From positions 1 to 9,059 of the forward strand of contig JAPPQA010000009.1 in NCBI GenBank assembly GCA_028817255.1: DNA of 9,059 bases. The letters run 5' to 3'. Under the pieces are notes generated by a model, which was given only the letters and a program-made list of their open reading frames with translations, was not told where the DNA came from and made no database searches. Below, in pieces: positions 1 to 7,217 of this stretch. Position 1 is the first letter of the stretch. Every line of letters starts with the position of its first letter. This stretch comes from Gammaproteobacteria bacterium (lineage in GTDB: Bacteria; Pseudomonadota; Gammaproteobacteria; Porifericomitales; Porifericomitaceae). A program made the position numbers and the translations under genes.

Positions 1-81
1 GCGCGCGCTTCGCGCTCCTTGTAAGGGAGGGGCGGCCGCCAGACGCTGCAATGTGCGCGTTCCGCGCTGTATTTGCGCGGG

Positions 82-101
82 ATTCCGGCTTTCGCCGGAA
101 T
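82..101. repeat. Short palindromic intergenic repeat
   Basis: ATTCCGGC (82-89) and GCCGGAAT (94-101) form a perfect 8-bp inverted repeat around TTTC, read as a GAAA tetraloop on the minus strand. The surrounding pattern GGATTCCGGC...GCCGGAATGAC resembles a palindromic unit widespread between genes in many proteobacteria, similar in form to Neisseria dRS3 (ATTCCC-N8-GGGAAT). No T-run follows the stem on either strand, so a terminator role is not supported. It lies 155 bp behind the sseA stop. Confidence 0.65.
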
Positions 102-140
102 GACAGAAAAAAGTCGGAATGACAGAAAAAAGCGGGAATG
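96..140. repeat. 19-bp tandem repeat, about 2.4 copies
   Basis: CGGAATGACAGAAAAAAGT (96-114) is followed immediately by a copy at 115-133 that differs only in the last base, then by a partial third copy GGGAATG (134-140, one mismatch). The first copy begins inside the right arm of the palindrome at 82-101. The array therefore looks like repeated duplication of the palindrome's edge plus an A-rich spacer. Confidence 0.8.
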
Positions 141-169
141 GCGGATTGGGGGGCGCCCTCGTCTTGCCG

Positions 170-190
170 ACTCCCCCTCAAGGGGGGAGT
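170..190. other. Strong GC hairpin downstream of sseA
   Basis: ACTCCCCC (170-177) pairs perfectly with GGGGGAGT (183-190) around a five-base loop TCAAG, an 8-bp stem. It lies 65 bp beyond the sseA stop. On the minus strand the bases after the stem are CGGCAAG, without a T-run, so it is at most a weak or Rho-assisted terminator, an mRNA 3'-end stabiliser or another intergenic repeat. Confidence 0.5.
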
Positions 191-214
191 GATGCGGACA
201 GAGGAGTGATGCGG
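186..214. repeat. 12-bp direct repeat
   Basis: GGAGTGATGCGG occurs at 186-197 and again, unchanged, at 203-214, a 17-bp period. The first copy overlaps the right arm of the hairpin at 170-190, so the duplication probably arose from that hairpin's edge. Nothing here suggests coding function. Confidence 0.75.
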
Positions 215-255
215 CTGCGTGACGCGACGCCCCGCGGCCGGGTGGGCGCCGTCGC

Positions 256-1110
256 TCAGCGCGCGGCCGCGATGCGCGCGACCTCCCGCGCACCGTCGCC
301 CACCCACGCGCTCCACGAACCGGGATACAGGCGCGAGCCGGGCAGGCCGGCCTGTTCCATGGCCAGCAGGTTGTGGCATGCGGTGACGCCGGAGCCGCAC
401 ATATGCACGACCGAAGCGGCGTTCGCCGCGCCGATGCCGATGTCGGCAAAGCGACGGCGCAGCCGTTGCGGCGCGAAGAAGCGGCCGTCCGCATCCAGGT
501 TTTCCTCGAAAGGCAGGTTCAGCGCGCCCGGGATATGGCCGGCCACCGGGTCTATGGGTTCCTTTTCGCCCCGGTAGCGGACCGCGGCGCGGGCGTCCAC
601 CAGCACCATGTTTTGTTGCGCCCGCCGTTCCACATCGGCGGTGCTCGCCGTCAGCGCGTCGGCGGCGTCCCCGACAAAGGGCAGCGGTTGCGGCGAGCGC
701 GTATCCGTCTCCAGCGCATAGCCGGCGCGCAACCATGCCTGTATGCCGCCGTTCAACAAGCGCACCGACTCCAGGCCGACCCAGCGCAGCATCCACCACA
801 AACGCGCCGCAATAGCGCCGCCGCTGTCGTCGTAAACCACCACGTGATCGCCCGCGGCAACACCGAAGCGGCCGAGGGTTCGTATAAACGCCGGCACTGC
901 CGGCAGCGGATGCCGCCCGCGGCCGCCGCCTGGGCGCCCGGCAAGATCGTCATCGAGATGCGCATAAAACGCGCCGGGAATGTGGCCGGCGTCGTAATCG
1001 GCACGGCCTTTGTGCGGATCGGCGAGAGAAAACCCGCAGTCAAACAACCGCAGGCGCGGCGCGCCGAGCATGGCGTGAAGATCGAACGCTTCCACGAGCT
1101 GCCGCGTCAT
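256..1110 (-). CDS. sseA: Rhodanese-family sulfurtransferase, 3-mercaptopyruvate sulfurtransferase type
   Basis: This is a two-domain rhodanese of 284 residues (E. coli SseA has 281), expected in the cytoplasm. It transfers sulfane sulfur from 3-mercaptopyruvate, or possibly thiosulfate, to a thiophilic acceptor through a cysteine persulfide. The first domain (about 15-130) has AGHIPGA (41-47) and carries VVYDDSGG (91-98) where an active Cys would sit, the usual inactive form. The second domain (about 155-275) has VDAR (171-174), GEKEPIDPVAGHIPGA (181-196), the active loop CGSGVTA with Cys238 (238-244) and LYPGSWSAW (261-269). The CGSGVT loop is the mercaptopyruvate type, whereas thiosulfate enzymes usually carry CRKGVT. 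Substrate choice is therefore inferred. The ATG at 1110 is chosen because the conserved start follows it directly. The open frame runs on upstream to 1269, but into tilS sequence. There is no Shine-Dalgarno sequence, and it lies 61 bp behind tilS, so it may be a separate transcription unit. Confidence 0.92.
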   Translation of the reverse strand: MTRQLVEAFDLHAMLGAPRLRLFDCGFSLADPHKGRADYDAGHIPGAFYAHLDDDLAGRPGGGRGRHPLPAVPAFIRTLGRFGVAAGDHVVVYDDSGGAIAARLWWMLRWVGLESVRLLNGGIQAWLRAGYALETDTRSPQPLPFVGDAADALTASTADVERRAQQNMVLVDARAAVRYRGEKEPIDPVAGHIPGALNLPFEENLDADGRFFAPQRLRRRFADIGIGAANAASVVHMCGSGVTACHNLLAMEQAGLPGSRLYPGSWSAWVGDGAREVARIAAAR

Positions 1111-1116
1111 TCGATT

Positions 1117-1125
1117 ATGATAGCA
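1117..1125 (-). promoter_or_regulatory. Possible extended -10 promoter for sseA
   Basis: On the minus strand TGCTATCAT matches the extended -10 pattern TGnTATAAT with one mismatch, in an AT-rich island of otherwise very GC-rich sequence. Its end is 6 nt from the sseA ATG, so a start of transcription about 7 nt downstream would fall at or near the first base of the start codon (leaderless mRNA). There is no recognisable -35 box at 17 bp spacing. This is pattern recognition only. Confidence 0.3.
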
Positions 1126-1142
1126 CCATGCACTGCATAGCC

Positions 1143-1170
1143 CCGCCGATTGCGGTTGCAGATGCGGCGG
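1143..1170 (-). other. Hairpin directly behind the tilS stop codon
   Basis: CCGCCG (1143-1148) pairs with CGGCGG (1165-1170). Inside it AT (1149-1150) can pair with 1162-1163 and TGC (1151-1153) with GCA (1158-1160) around a GGTT loop, leaving two single-base bulges. It begins one base after the tilS TAG. No T-run follows on the minus strand, so it is not a standard intrinsic terminator. It could protect the 3' end of the operon mRNA or mark a Rho-dependent end. Confidence 0.4.
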
Positions 1171-1171
1171 C

Positions 1172-2635
1172 CTACGGAACGGGGGGCGGCGGCTCTGCCG
1201 CATCGGACGGCGGGGGCGACAAGGCGGCCACTGGCACAGGGGTGTGCCAGCGGATATCCCAGCCGCCATCCGGCGGCAAGGCCCGGCAATCGCCGGCTTG
1301 CCAAATGCCGGGAATCTGCACCAACCGCCCGTCCCTGTAGAGCAGCGGCGCGAAGCGGCGCAACCAAGGGAACACGCCCCGCTCTTGCAGCAGCTTTTTC
1401 AATGTGCGGGTTGGCGTCCCCGGGCCGTCGCTCAGGGTCTCGCCGCCGGTGCGGAAGCGAACCGTAAGCCGCGCCGCACACTCCAGAGACAAGCCTCCCG
1501 GGCCGCGCGTTCGGCTTGCCTGCAGACTGCCCAGAGGCAGGGACAGCGGCCCTTGCGGCGTCCATTCCAAAGCGAGTCCCGACGCCGACGGCAACGGGCG
1601 CAGGAGATAGAGCCGCTCCCGGTAGCGACGCAGTTCGACGCCGCCCCAGCGCAGGCAGGGGCAACGATCCCGACGCGCCGCAAGCACAGCGGTGAACAGT
1701 TGCCCCAGCAGGCGCTGGGACGGCATGGGCGCACCCTCCCCGCGCAACCAGGCACGCAACAGATTGGCGGCCCGTTCGGGCGCCAGGGCGCGAATACGAT
1801 CCGCATCCAGGCTGCCGTCGCGCGCGTCGCGGCAAACGTGCAGATCTCCTTGCGCCAACTCCGCCAGCAAACGCGCGGCGGCAGCCTGATGCCGGGCGGC
1901 GCGGCCCAGGGTGCCGGCGACCGCCGGCCAGTGCGCGCGCAGACGAGGCAAGACGTCCCGCCGCAGGTAGTTGCGCGGCAGACGCGGGTCGCGGTTGCTG
2001 CTGTCTTCTACCCAGGACAAGCGGTAACGCAGGGCGTAATCCCGCAATTCGCGCCGTGGCCGCCGCAGCAGGGGGCGCAACAGCCAGCCGTGCCCCAGCC
2101 GGCGCCGCTCCGGCATCCCTGCCAGGCCGGAAGGGCCGGCGCCACGGAATAATTGCAGCAGGACGGTTTCCGCCTGGTCGTTGCCATGGTGGGCCACGAG
2201 CACGGCATCGTCGGCGCCCGGCAGAGCCGCCAAAAGCCGGTAACGTTGCCGCCGCGCCCAGGCCTCCAGGCTCTCGCCGCGCGGCGGCGCGACATCGGCG
2301 TGAAGCACCCGCAACGGCACCGCCAACTCGCGGCACACTTGGCGACAATGAGCGACCCAACGATCGGCGTCAGGGTGAATGCCGTGATGCACATGCGCCG
2401 CCTGCAACACAAGGCCCGGCGGCGCGGGGGACGAGTCCGGCGACAGGGCGCGTACAGCCGCGTCCAGCAACACATGCGAATCCATGCCGCCGCTATAAGC
2501 GACCCAGATGCGGCCGCTACGGGGCAGGGCCGCCCGCACCGCCTCCAGGAGACCGATGCCAGGGCCGTCCCTGTCAGCCGCGGCCGGCCCGCTTGGCGGG
2601 AGCGCCCTGCCGTGCTCGTGGGAAGCTGCCGCCAT
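1172..2635 (-). CDS. tilS: tRNA(Ile)-lysidine synthase TilS
   Basis: TilS attaches lysine to C34 of the CAU anticodon of tRNA-Ile2 using ATP. This makes lysidine and switches both decoding (AUA) and charging from Met to Ile. The N-terminal PP-loop ATPase domain carries SGGMDS (48-53), HVHHGIHPDADRW (81-93), AHHGNDQAETVLLQLFRGAG (148-167) and WVEDSSNRDPRLPRNYLRR (208-226), the signature set of TilS. A middle helical domain follows. The C-terminal TilS domain includes the segment FRTGGETL (about 394-401) and LKKLLQERGVFPWLR (about 412-426). At 487 residues it is longer than E. coli TilS (432). Part of the excess is an Ala/Pro-rich start of about 25 residues and a proline-rich tail of about 20. 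The ATG at 2635 lies 15 bp after the accA stop with a modest AGGGCGG in front. A GTG at codon 33 is a less likely start. It is the last gene of the conserved cluster. Confidence 0.96.
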   Translation of the reverse strand: MAAASHEHGRALPPSGPAAADRDGPGIGLLEAVRAALPRSGRIWVAYSGGMDSHVLLDAAVRALSPDSSPAPPGLVLQAAHVHHGIHPDADRWVAHCRQVCRELAVPLRVLHADVAPPRGESLEAWARRQRYRLLAALPGADDAVLVAHHGNDQAETVLLQLFRGAGPSGLAGMPERRRLGHGWLLRPLLRRPRRELRDYALRYRLSWVEDSSNRDPRLPRNYLRRDVLPRLRAHWPAVAGTLGRAARHQAAAARLLAELAQGDLHVCRDARDGSLDADRIRALAPERAANLLRAWLRGEGAPMPSQRLLGQLFTAVLAARRDRCPCLRWGGVELRRYRERLYLLRPLPSASGLALEWTPQGPLSLPLGSLQASRTRGPGGLSLECAARLTVRFRTGGETLSDGPGTPTRTLKKLLQERGVFPWLRRFAPLLYRDGRLVQIPGIWQAGDCRALPPDGGWDIRWHTPVPVAALSPPPSDAAEPPPPVP

Positions 2636-2650
2636 CGGCCGCCCTGTAGG

Positions 2651-3604
2651 TCAATCCTCCTTGTAAAAGCCGAAACGCATGAACCGCTCCTGGCGGCGGG
2701 CCAGCAATTCTTCCGTCTCCAGGGCGCAAAGTTCTTCCAGCGCCTCCAGCAACGATCGTTCGAGCCGTGCCGCAGCGGCGTCGGGGTCACGGTGGGCGCC
2801 GCCCAGGGGTTCCTCGACGATCCGGTCCACAAAGCCCTGCTCGTGCAGGTAGCGGGCGGTAATGCCCATGATCTCAGCGGCCTGGCTGGCCTTTTCGGCG
2901 CTCTTCCAGAGGATGGAGGCGCAACCCTCCGGCGAGATCACCGAGTAGGTCCCGTATTCCTGCATGTACACCCGGTCGGCAACGGCCAAGGCCAGGGCGC
3001 CGCCCGAGCCTCCTTCGCCGATCACTGTCGCCACTACCGGCACGGCCAAACCGGACATCAATTCCAGGTTGCCGGCGATCGCCTCGCTCTGGTTGCGCTG
3101 CTCGGCGCCCACGCCGGGATAGGCCCCGGGCGTATCTATGAAGGTGAGCACCGGCATGCGGAAGCGCTCGGCCAGGCGCATGAGCCGCCGCGCCTTGCGG
3201 TATCCCTCGGGCTGCGGCATGCCAAAATTGCGCCGCATTTTTTCTTCGGTTTCCCGCCCCTTCTCGTGGCCGATCGCCATTACCGGCCGCCCCCCCAGCC
3301 GGCCGATGCCGCCCACGATGGCCGGGTCGTCAGCGTAACAGCGGTCGCCGTGCAGTTCCTCGAAACCGGAAAAAATACGCGCGATGTAGTCGGTCGTATG
3401 CGGACGCAGGGGATGGCGGGCCAACTGGGAAATTTGCCAGGCGCTGAGCGACGAGAAGATCGAGCGGGTCAGTTCCTCGCTGCGCCGCTTCAGGCGCTGG
3501 ATCTCGTCATTGATGTCCACCACCCCGCCCGCGCCCACGTGGCGCAGCTCCGCCAGTTTCGCCTCCAGATCGGCGATCGGCCGTTCGAAATCGAGAAAGC
3601 TCAT
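2651..3604 (-). CDS. accA: Acetyl-CoA carboxylase carboxyltransferase subunit alpha
   Basis: AccA is the alpha subunit of the carboxyltransferase half of acetyl-CoA carboxylase. With AccD it moves the carboxyl group from biotinylated AccB to acetyl-CoA, giving malonyl-CoA, the first committed step of fatty acid synthesis. The 317 residues match E. coli (319) almost collinearly. Visible blocks are MSFLDFERPI (1-10), an amphipathic N-terminal helix to about residue 60, LARHPLRPHT (61-70), GHEKGRET (112-119), RRNFGMPQPEGYRKA (124-138), FIDTPGAYPGVGAE (155-168), GEGGSGGA (196-203, active-site glycine-rich turn) and SVISPEGCASILWK (221-234). The ATG at 3604 is 7 bp behind the dnaE stop and has no good Shine-Dalgarno sequence, so it is probably translated by coupling to dnaE. 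tilS starts 15 bp downstream. The dnaE-accA pair is conserved across gammaproteobacteria, tying replication and lipid synthesis to one transcript. Confidence 0.98.
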   Translation of the reverse strand: MSFLDFERPIADLEAKLAELRHVGAGGVVDINDEIQRLKRRSEELTRSIFSSLSAWQISQLARHPLRPHTTDYIARIFSGFEELHGDRCYADDPAIVGGIGRLGGRPVMAIGHEKGRETEEKMRRNFGMPQPEGYRKARRLMRLAERFRMPVLTFIDTPGAYPGVGAEQRNQSEAIAGNLELMSGLAVPVVATVIGEGGSGGALALAVADRVYMQEYGTYSVISPEGCASILWKSAEKASQAAEIMGITARYLHEQGFVDRIVEEPLGGAHRDPDAAAARLERSLLEALEELCALETEELLARRQERFMRFGFYKED

Positions 3605-3611
3605 AGCACGT

Positions 3612-6600
3612 TCATTGTCTGTCGCCCAGGCGCGGCGGTTCCGAGCCGTGTTGCGAAGGCCGCCCCGAGCCGCTTGCCGCGGCGCGCCCCGGCCCGCCCT
3701 TCGGGGCGTCTCTGTTCGGCGCGGCGCCGTTGCCGCGGCTATTATATTGTATTCGGACGTTGTCCCTGCCCAACGCGCCGCGCAGCCGTTCCAACAGTTC
3801 CTCGCAGAGCCGCAGCCGCCAGGCGTCTCCCAGGCGCAACACCGACTCGAATTGCCGGCCGCGGTATTCGATCCACACCGGACTGCCTTGCGCATCCGGC
3901 GTCCCGAACAGCTCTCGCATTCCCGCCACCGGGTCGCGGCCTTGCCCATATTCGGGACCCAGCCGCAGCCACAAGCTGGCAAACCGATCGCGCAATCGCT
4001 GCAGATCGTAGATCTGTTCCACTTTGAGCCGGCGCTCCCGTTCGCCCCGGTCGGCCGCGCCGCGCACGGCAACCATACTGTCCTTGGCCAACATGCCGCG
4101 GAAACGCCGGTACTGCGAGGCATGCAGATACAAAACGAGGGTGGCGTCGGCATCCTCCAAAAAGACATAGGCGACACGTCCGCCGCTGCCGCGCCGCGTG
4201 GAAACACGTTGCACGTAACCGATAACGAACAGCGGTCCCGGCCGGATATTGCCCAGGTCGGAAGTGAGCAAGGCGGCACACTCCTCCCGGTAACGCCGGA
4301 TGGGATGCCCGCTCAGATACTGTCCCAGGGCCTGCTTCTCCCCCGCCAGGCGCTGCGTCTCGTCCCAGGGCGCTGCCGGCGCATAGGGCAGCGAGGCGGC
4401 AGCCCCTTCGCCCGATGCCGTCTCCCCGGCCGGCGCGAACAGGCTCCCCTGGCCGCCGCCATGACCCGCCCCAAACTGCTCCGCCGCCTGCATGGCCCCT
4501 TCCAAGCTGGCCAGCAGGACGCTGCGCTCGACGCCGAAGTCGTCCAGCGCTCCCGCGAGGCTCAGGGCCTCCAGAGCGCGGCGGTTGACGCGGCGCGCGT
4601 CCAGGCGGCGGCACAAGTCGAACAAGTCCCGGAAGGCGCCGTTGCCGTCGCGCTCCGTCTCGATCTCCCGGGCCGCTCCCCGGCCCACGCCGCGAACCGC
4701 GCCCAAACCGTAGCGGATGGCTTTCGCGTCCATTGCCCGAAACCCGTGTCCAGAGCGGTTGATGGAAGGAGGCAATAGCTCCAGGCGGGCTCGGCGCAGT
4801 TCGCCGCAGAGAGAGACCAGACGGTCGGTATGGTCCATTTCGGTGGTCAGGAGCGCCGCCATGAAAGCGCTGGGATAGCGGGCTTTAAACCAGGCGGTGC
4901 GGTAGGCCAGCAAGGCATAGGCGACGGAATGGGACTTGTTGAACCCGTAGCCGGCAAACGTTTCCATCAGTTCGAAAATGCGCTCGGCGGTCTTCCTGGG
5001 GACCCCGCCTTGCTGTACGGCGCGGGTAACGAAGATGTCGCTGTGCTCGGCCATTGCCGCAACTTGTTTCTTGCCCATCGCGCGGCGCAGCAGATCGGCG
5101 GCGCCCAACGTGTAACCGGCCAGGACGCGGGCGATCTCCATCACTTGTTCCTGGTACAGGATCACGCCCCAGGTGTTGCGCAAAATCGGCTCCAGGGAGG
5201 GATGCATGTAGCGCACCCGCTCGCGACCATGCTTGCGGTTAATGTAGTCTTCCGCCATCCCGGACTTCAGCGGCCCCGGGCGGATCAGCGCCACCAGAGC
5301 CACCAGGTCGTCGAAGCGCTCCGGCTGCAACCGCCGGATCAGGCCCTTCATGCCCTCCGACTCGAGTTGGAACAATGCGGCGGTGCGGCCCGAGCGGATC
5401 AACCGGTAGGGGGCGGAATCCTCCAGAGACAGCTGTTCGAGGCGCAACGCCGGTTCGTCGTTCCCGGCGCGCATCTCGTTTACGGTACGCAGACAATTGT
5501 CCAGCACGGTCAAAGTGCGCAATCCGAGGAAGTCGAACTTGACCAGGCCGATAGTCTCCACGTCGTTCATATCGAACTGCGTCAGCATATTGCCGGCGCC
5601 GCCCTGCTCGCAGTACAGCGGCATGTACTCGATCAGCGGCCGCGGCGTGATAACGACGCCTCCGGCATGGCGCCCGGCGTGGCGCACCGTCCCCTCCAGT
5701 TTACGCGCCAAATCGATCAGCGTACGTACATCCTCTTGCTGCTCGTACGCATCCTGCAGCGCCGACTCCTCGGCCAGGGCCTTGCCCAGGGTCATGTTCA
5801 GGTCGCCCGGGATGCATTTGGCGATCTTGTCCACGAATCCGTAGGTATGACCAAGGATGCGGCCCACATCGCGCACCACGGCACGGGCGTTCATGTTGCC
5901 GTAAGTGATGATCTGCGAGACCCGCTCCCGGCCATAGCGTTCCGCCACGTACTCGATCACCTCGTCGCGCCGTTCCATACAAAAATCTATGTCGAAGTCC
6001 GGCAATGTAACTCGTTCGGGGTTCAGGAAGCGCTCGAATAGGAGGTCGTATCGGATCGGGTCTAACTCGGTGATCCCCAGGGCATAGGCCACCAGCGAGC
6101 CGCCTCCGGAGCCGCGCCCCGGCCCCACCGGAATCCCCTGCTCCCGGGCCCAGCGAATAAAGTCGGCCACGATCAGAAAATAGCCGGAAAAGCCCATCTG
6201 CACGATCACCTCCAACTCCCGCCGCAGCCGTTGCCGGTATTCGTCGGCGCGCTCCCGCGGGCTCGAGGGACGGAAATTGCACACTTCCTGCAATCCCCGT
6301 TCCGCCTCCCGTGCCAGCCAGCGGTCCTGATCGTAGCCGTCAGGGACCTGGAACTCCGGCAGGTGGTACCCTTCCGTGTCCAATTCCAGGTTACAGCGCT
6401 GGGCAATGGCCACGGAGTTCTCCAGGGCCTCCGGCAGATCGTCGAACAATTCGCGCATCTCATCCGCACTGCGCAGGTACTGCAATTCGCTGTAAGGGCG
6501 CTCCCGCGATCGGTCGTCCAGAAGTTTGCCCCTGGCAATGCACACACGGGCCTCGTGCGCCTCAAAGTCATCCCGACCGAGAAAACGCACGTCGTTGGTG

Positions 6601-7217
6601 GCCACCACCGGCACCCCGAACTCCGCGGCCAGACGCACCGCCTGCTCCAGGTATTCGTCCTCGCCCGGCCGCCCCGTGCGCTGCAGCTCCAAGTAGTAAC
6701 CGTTAGGGAAAAGCCGCATCCAGGTCTCCAGTTCCTCGCGCGCGCGCGCGCCGTGTCCAGCCAGCAGGCAACGCCCCACGTCTCCCTCGCGCCCGCCGGA
6801 CAGCGCCAGCAGACCCGCGCTCTCCCCACGCAGCCAGTCACGCCGGATCAACACCCGCGCCCCGCGCTCCCGGTAGGCGCGCGTCAGCAAACGATTCAGC
6901 TTTACATACCCCTGACGGCTGCAGCAGAGCAGCGTCACCCGGTAAGCCTGCCCGGCATCCGGATCCCCGTGCCGCAGATCCGCCCCCACGATCGGCTTGA
7001 CGCCCCGCTGCTGGGCGGCGCGGTAGAATTTAACTATCGAGAACAGATTGTCCTGCTCGGTCAGAGCCACCGCGCCCATGCCCAGTTCCGCGACGCGCTC
7101 GACCAGAGGCGCTACCCGCAGCAGGCCGTCCTCCAGCGAGTAGTGCGAGTGCACCCGCAGATGGACAAAGCCTGGGGCAGCAGCGCTCGCCGCCTCCCCT
7201 GCTGAGCCGCGACTCAC
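3612..7217 (-). CDS. dnaE: DNA polymerase III alpha subunit DnaE
   Basis: This is the replicative DNA polymerase alpha subunit (C-family), 1201 residues against 1160 in E. coli. The GTG start at 7217 is preferred because GGAG lies 5 nt upstream and it forms a GTGA overlap with the rnhB stop. The protein then begins 15 residues before the conserved FVHLRVHSHYS. Domains in order: PHP (about 17-280), in which Arg21 and the EQDN segment replace metal-ligand positions, as in E. coli; palm with PDFDID (406-411) giving catalytic Asp407 and Asp409, and VKFDFLGLRTL giving Asp562; thumb/fingers through about 810, including the conserved GYGFNKSHSVAYA (756-768); a helix-hairpin-helix region (about 830-890); beta-clamp motif QGSLF (923-927); OB fold (about 994-1070); and a C-terminal tau-binding region to about 1158. 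A further 40 or so Gly/Pro/Arg/Ser-rich residues exceed the usual family end. No frameshift is seen. accA starts 7 bp after the stop. Confidence 0.98.
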   Translation of the reverse strand: MSRGSAGEAASAAAPGFVHLRVHSHYSLEDGLLRVAPLVERVAELGMGAVALTEQDNLFSIVKFYRAAQQRGVKPIVGADLRHGDPDAGQAYRVTLLCCSRQGYVKLNRLLTRAYRERGARVLIRRDWLRGESAGLLALSGGREGDVGRCLLAGHGARAREELETWMRLFPNGYYLELQRTGRPGEDEYLEQAVRLAAEFGVPVVATNDVRFLGRDDFEAHEARVCIARGKLLDDRSRERPYSELQYLRSADEMRELFDDLPEALENSVAIAQRCNLELDTEGYHLPEFQVPDGYDQDRWLAREAERGLQEVCNFRPSSPRERADEYRQRLRRELEVIVQMGFSGYFLIVADFIRWAREQGIPVGPGRGSGGGSLVAYALGITELDPIRYDLLFERFLNPERVTLPDFDIDFCMERRDEVIEYVAERYGRERVSQIITYGNMNARAVVRDVGRILGHTYGFVDKIAKCIPGDLNMTLGKALAEESALQDAYEQQEDVRTLIDLARKLEGTVRHAGRHAGGVVITPRPLIEYMPLYCEQGGAGNMLTQFDMNDVETIGLVKFDFLGLRTLTVLDNCLRTVNEMRAGNDEPALRLEQLSLEDSAPYRLIRSGRTAALFQLESEGMKGLIRRLQPERFDDLVALVALIRPGPLKSGMAEDYINRKHGRERVRYMHPSLEPILRNTWGVILYQEQVMEIARVLAGYTLGAADLLRRAMGKKQVAAMAEHSDIFVTRAVQQGGVPRKTAERIFELMETFAGYGFNKSHSVAYALLAYRTAWFKARYPSAFMAALLTTEMDHTDRLVSLCGELRRARLELLPPSINRSGHGFRAMDAKAIRYGLGAVRGVGRGAAREIETERDGNGAFRDLFDLCRRLDARRVNRRALEALSLAGALDDFGVERSVLLASLEGAMQAAEQFGAGHGGGQGSLFAPAGETASGEGAAASLPYAPAAPWDETQRLAGEKQALGQYLSGHPIRRYREECAALLTSDLGNIRPGPLFVIGYVQRVSTRRGSGGRVAYVFLEDADATLVLYLHASQYRRFRGMLAKDSMVAVRGAADRGERERRLKVEQIYDLQRLRDRFASLWLRLGPEYGQGRDPVAGMRELFGTPDAQGSPVWIEYRGRQFESVLRLGDAWRLRLCEELLERLRGALGRDNVRIQYNSRGNGAAPNRDAPKGGPGRAAASGSGRPSQHGSEPPRLGDRQ

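Larger units (their letters stand above)
1..255. other. Intergenic region downstream of sseA
   Basis: I find no convincing gene here. Short open frames on the plus strand (for example ATG at 51, and the frame from 119 that runs into sseA antisense) have no ribosome binding site and no recognisable protein content. The left part (1-80) is GC-rich with short CG-rich palindromes. Bases 82-214 are dense in repeats and hairpins, listed separately. The region separates sseA from whatever lies beyond the left edge. Confidence 0.6.

Noticed and set aside
82..133. Intrinsic terminator for sseA formed by the palindrome and the adjacent A/T runs
   Set aside because: On the minus strand the T-runs lie before the stem rather than after it, and on the plus strand the stem is followed by A-runs, so the geometry is wrong for either direction.
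82..214. CRISPR-like array
   Set aside because: Units are contiguous without unique spacers, copies are too few and the two repeat families differ in length.
1107..2360. A 417-codon minus-strand open frame overlapping tilS in another frame
   Set aside because: Its product is an Ala/Arg/Gly-rich low-complexity string, while the overlapping tilS frame has all family motifs.
2153..4027. A 624-codon open frame on the plus strand across tilS, accA and the end of dnaE
   Set aside because: It is antisense to three well-recognised genes, spans their boundaries and has no recognisable motifs. Long antisense frames are expected at this GC content.
4830..6041. A 403-codon plus-strand open frame inside dnaE
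   Set aside because: It is entirely antisense to the dnaE polymerase domain and shows no family signature.
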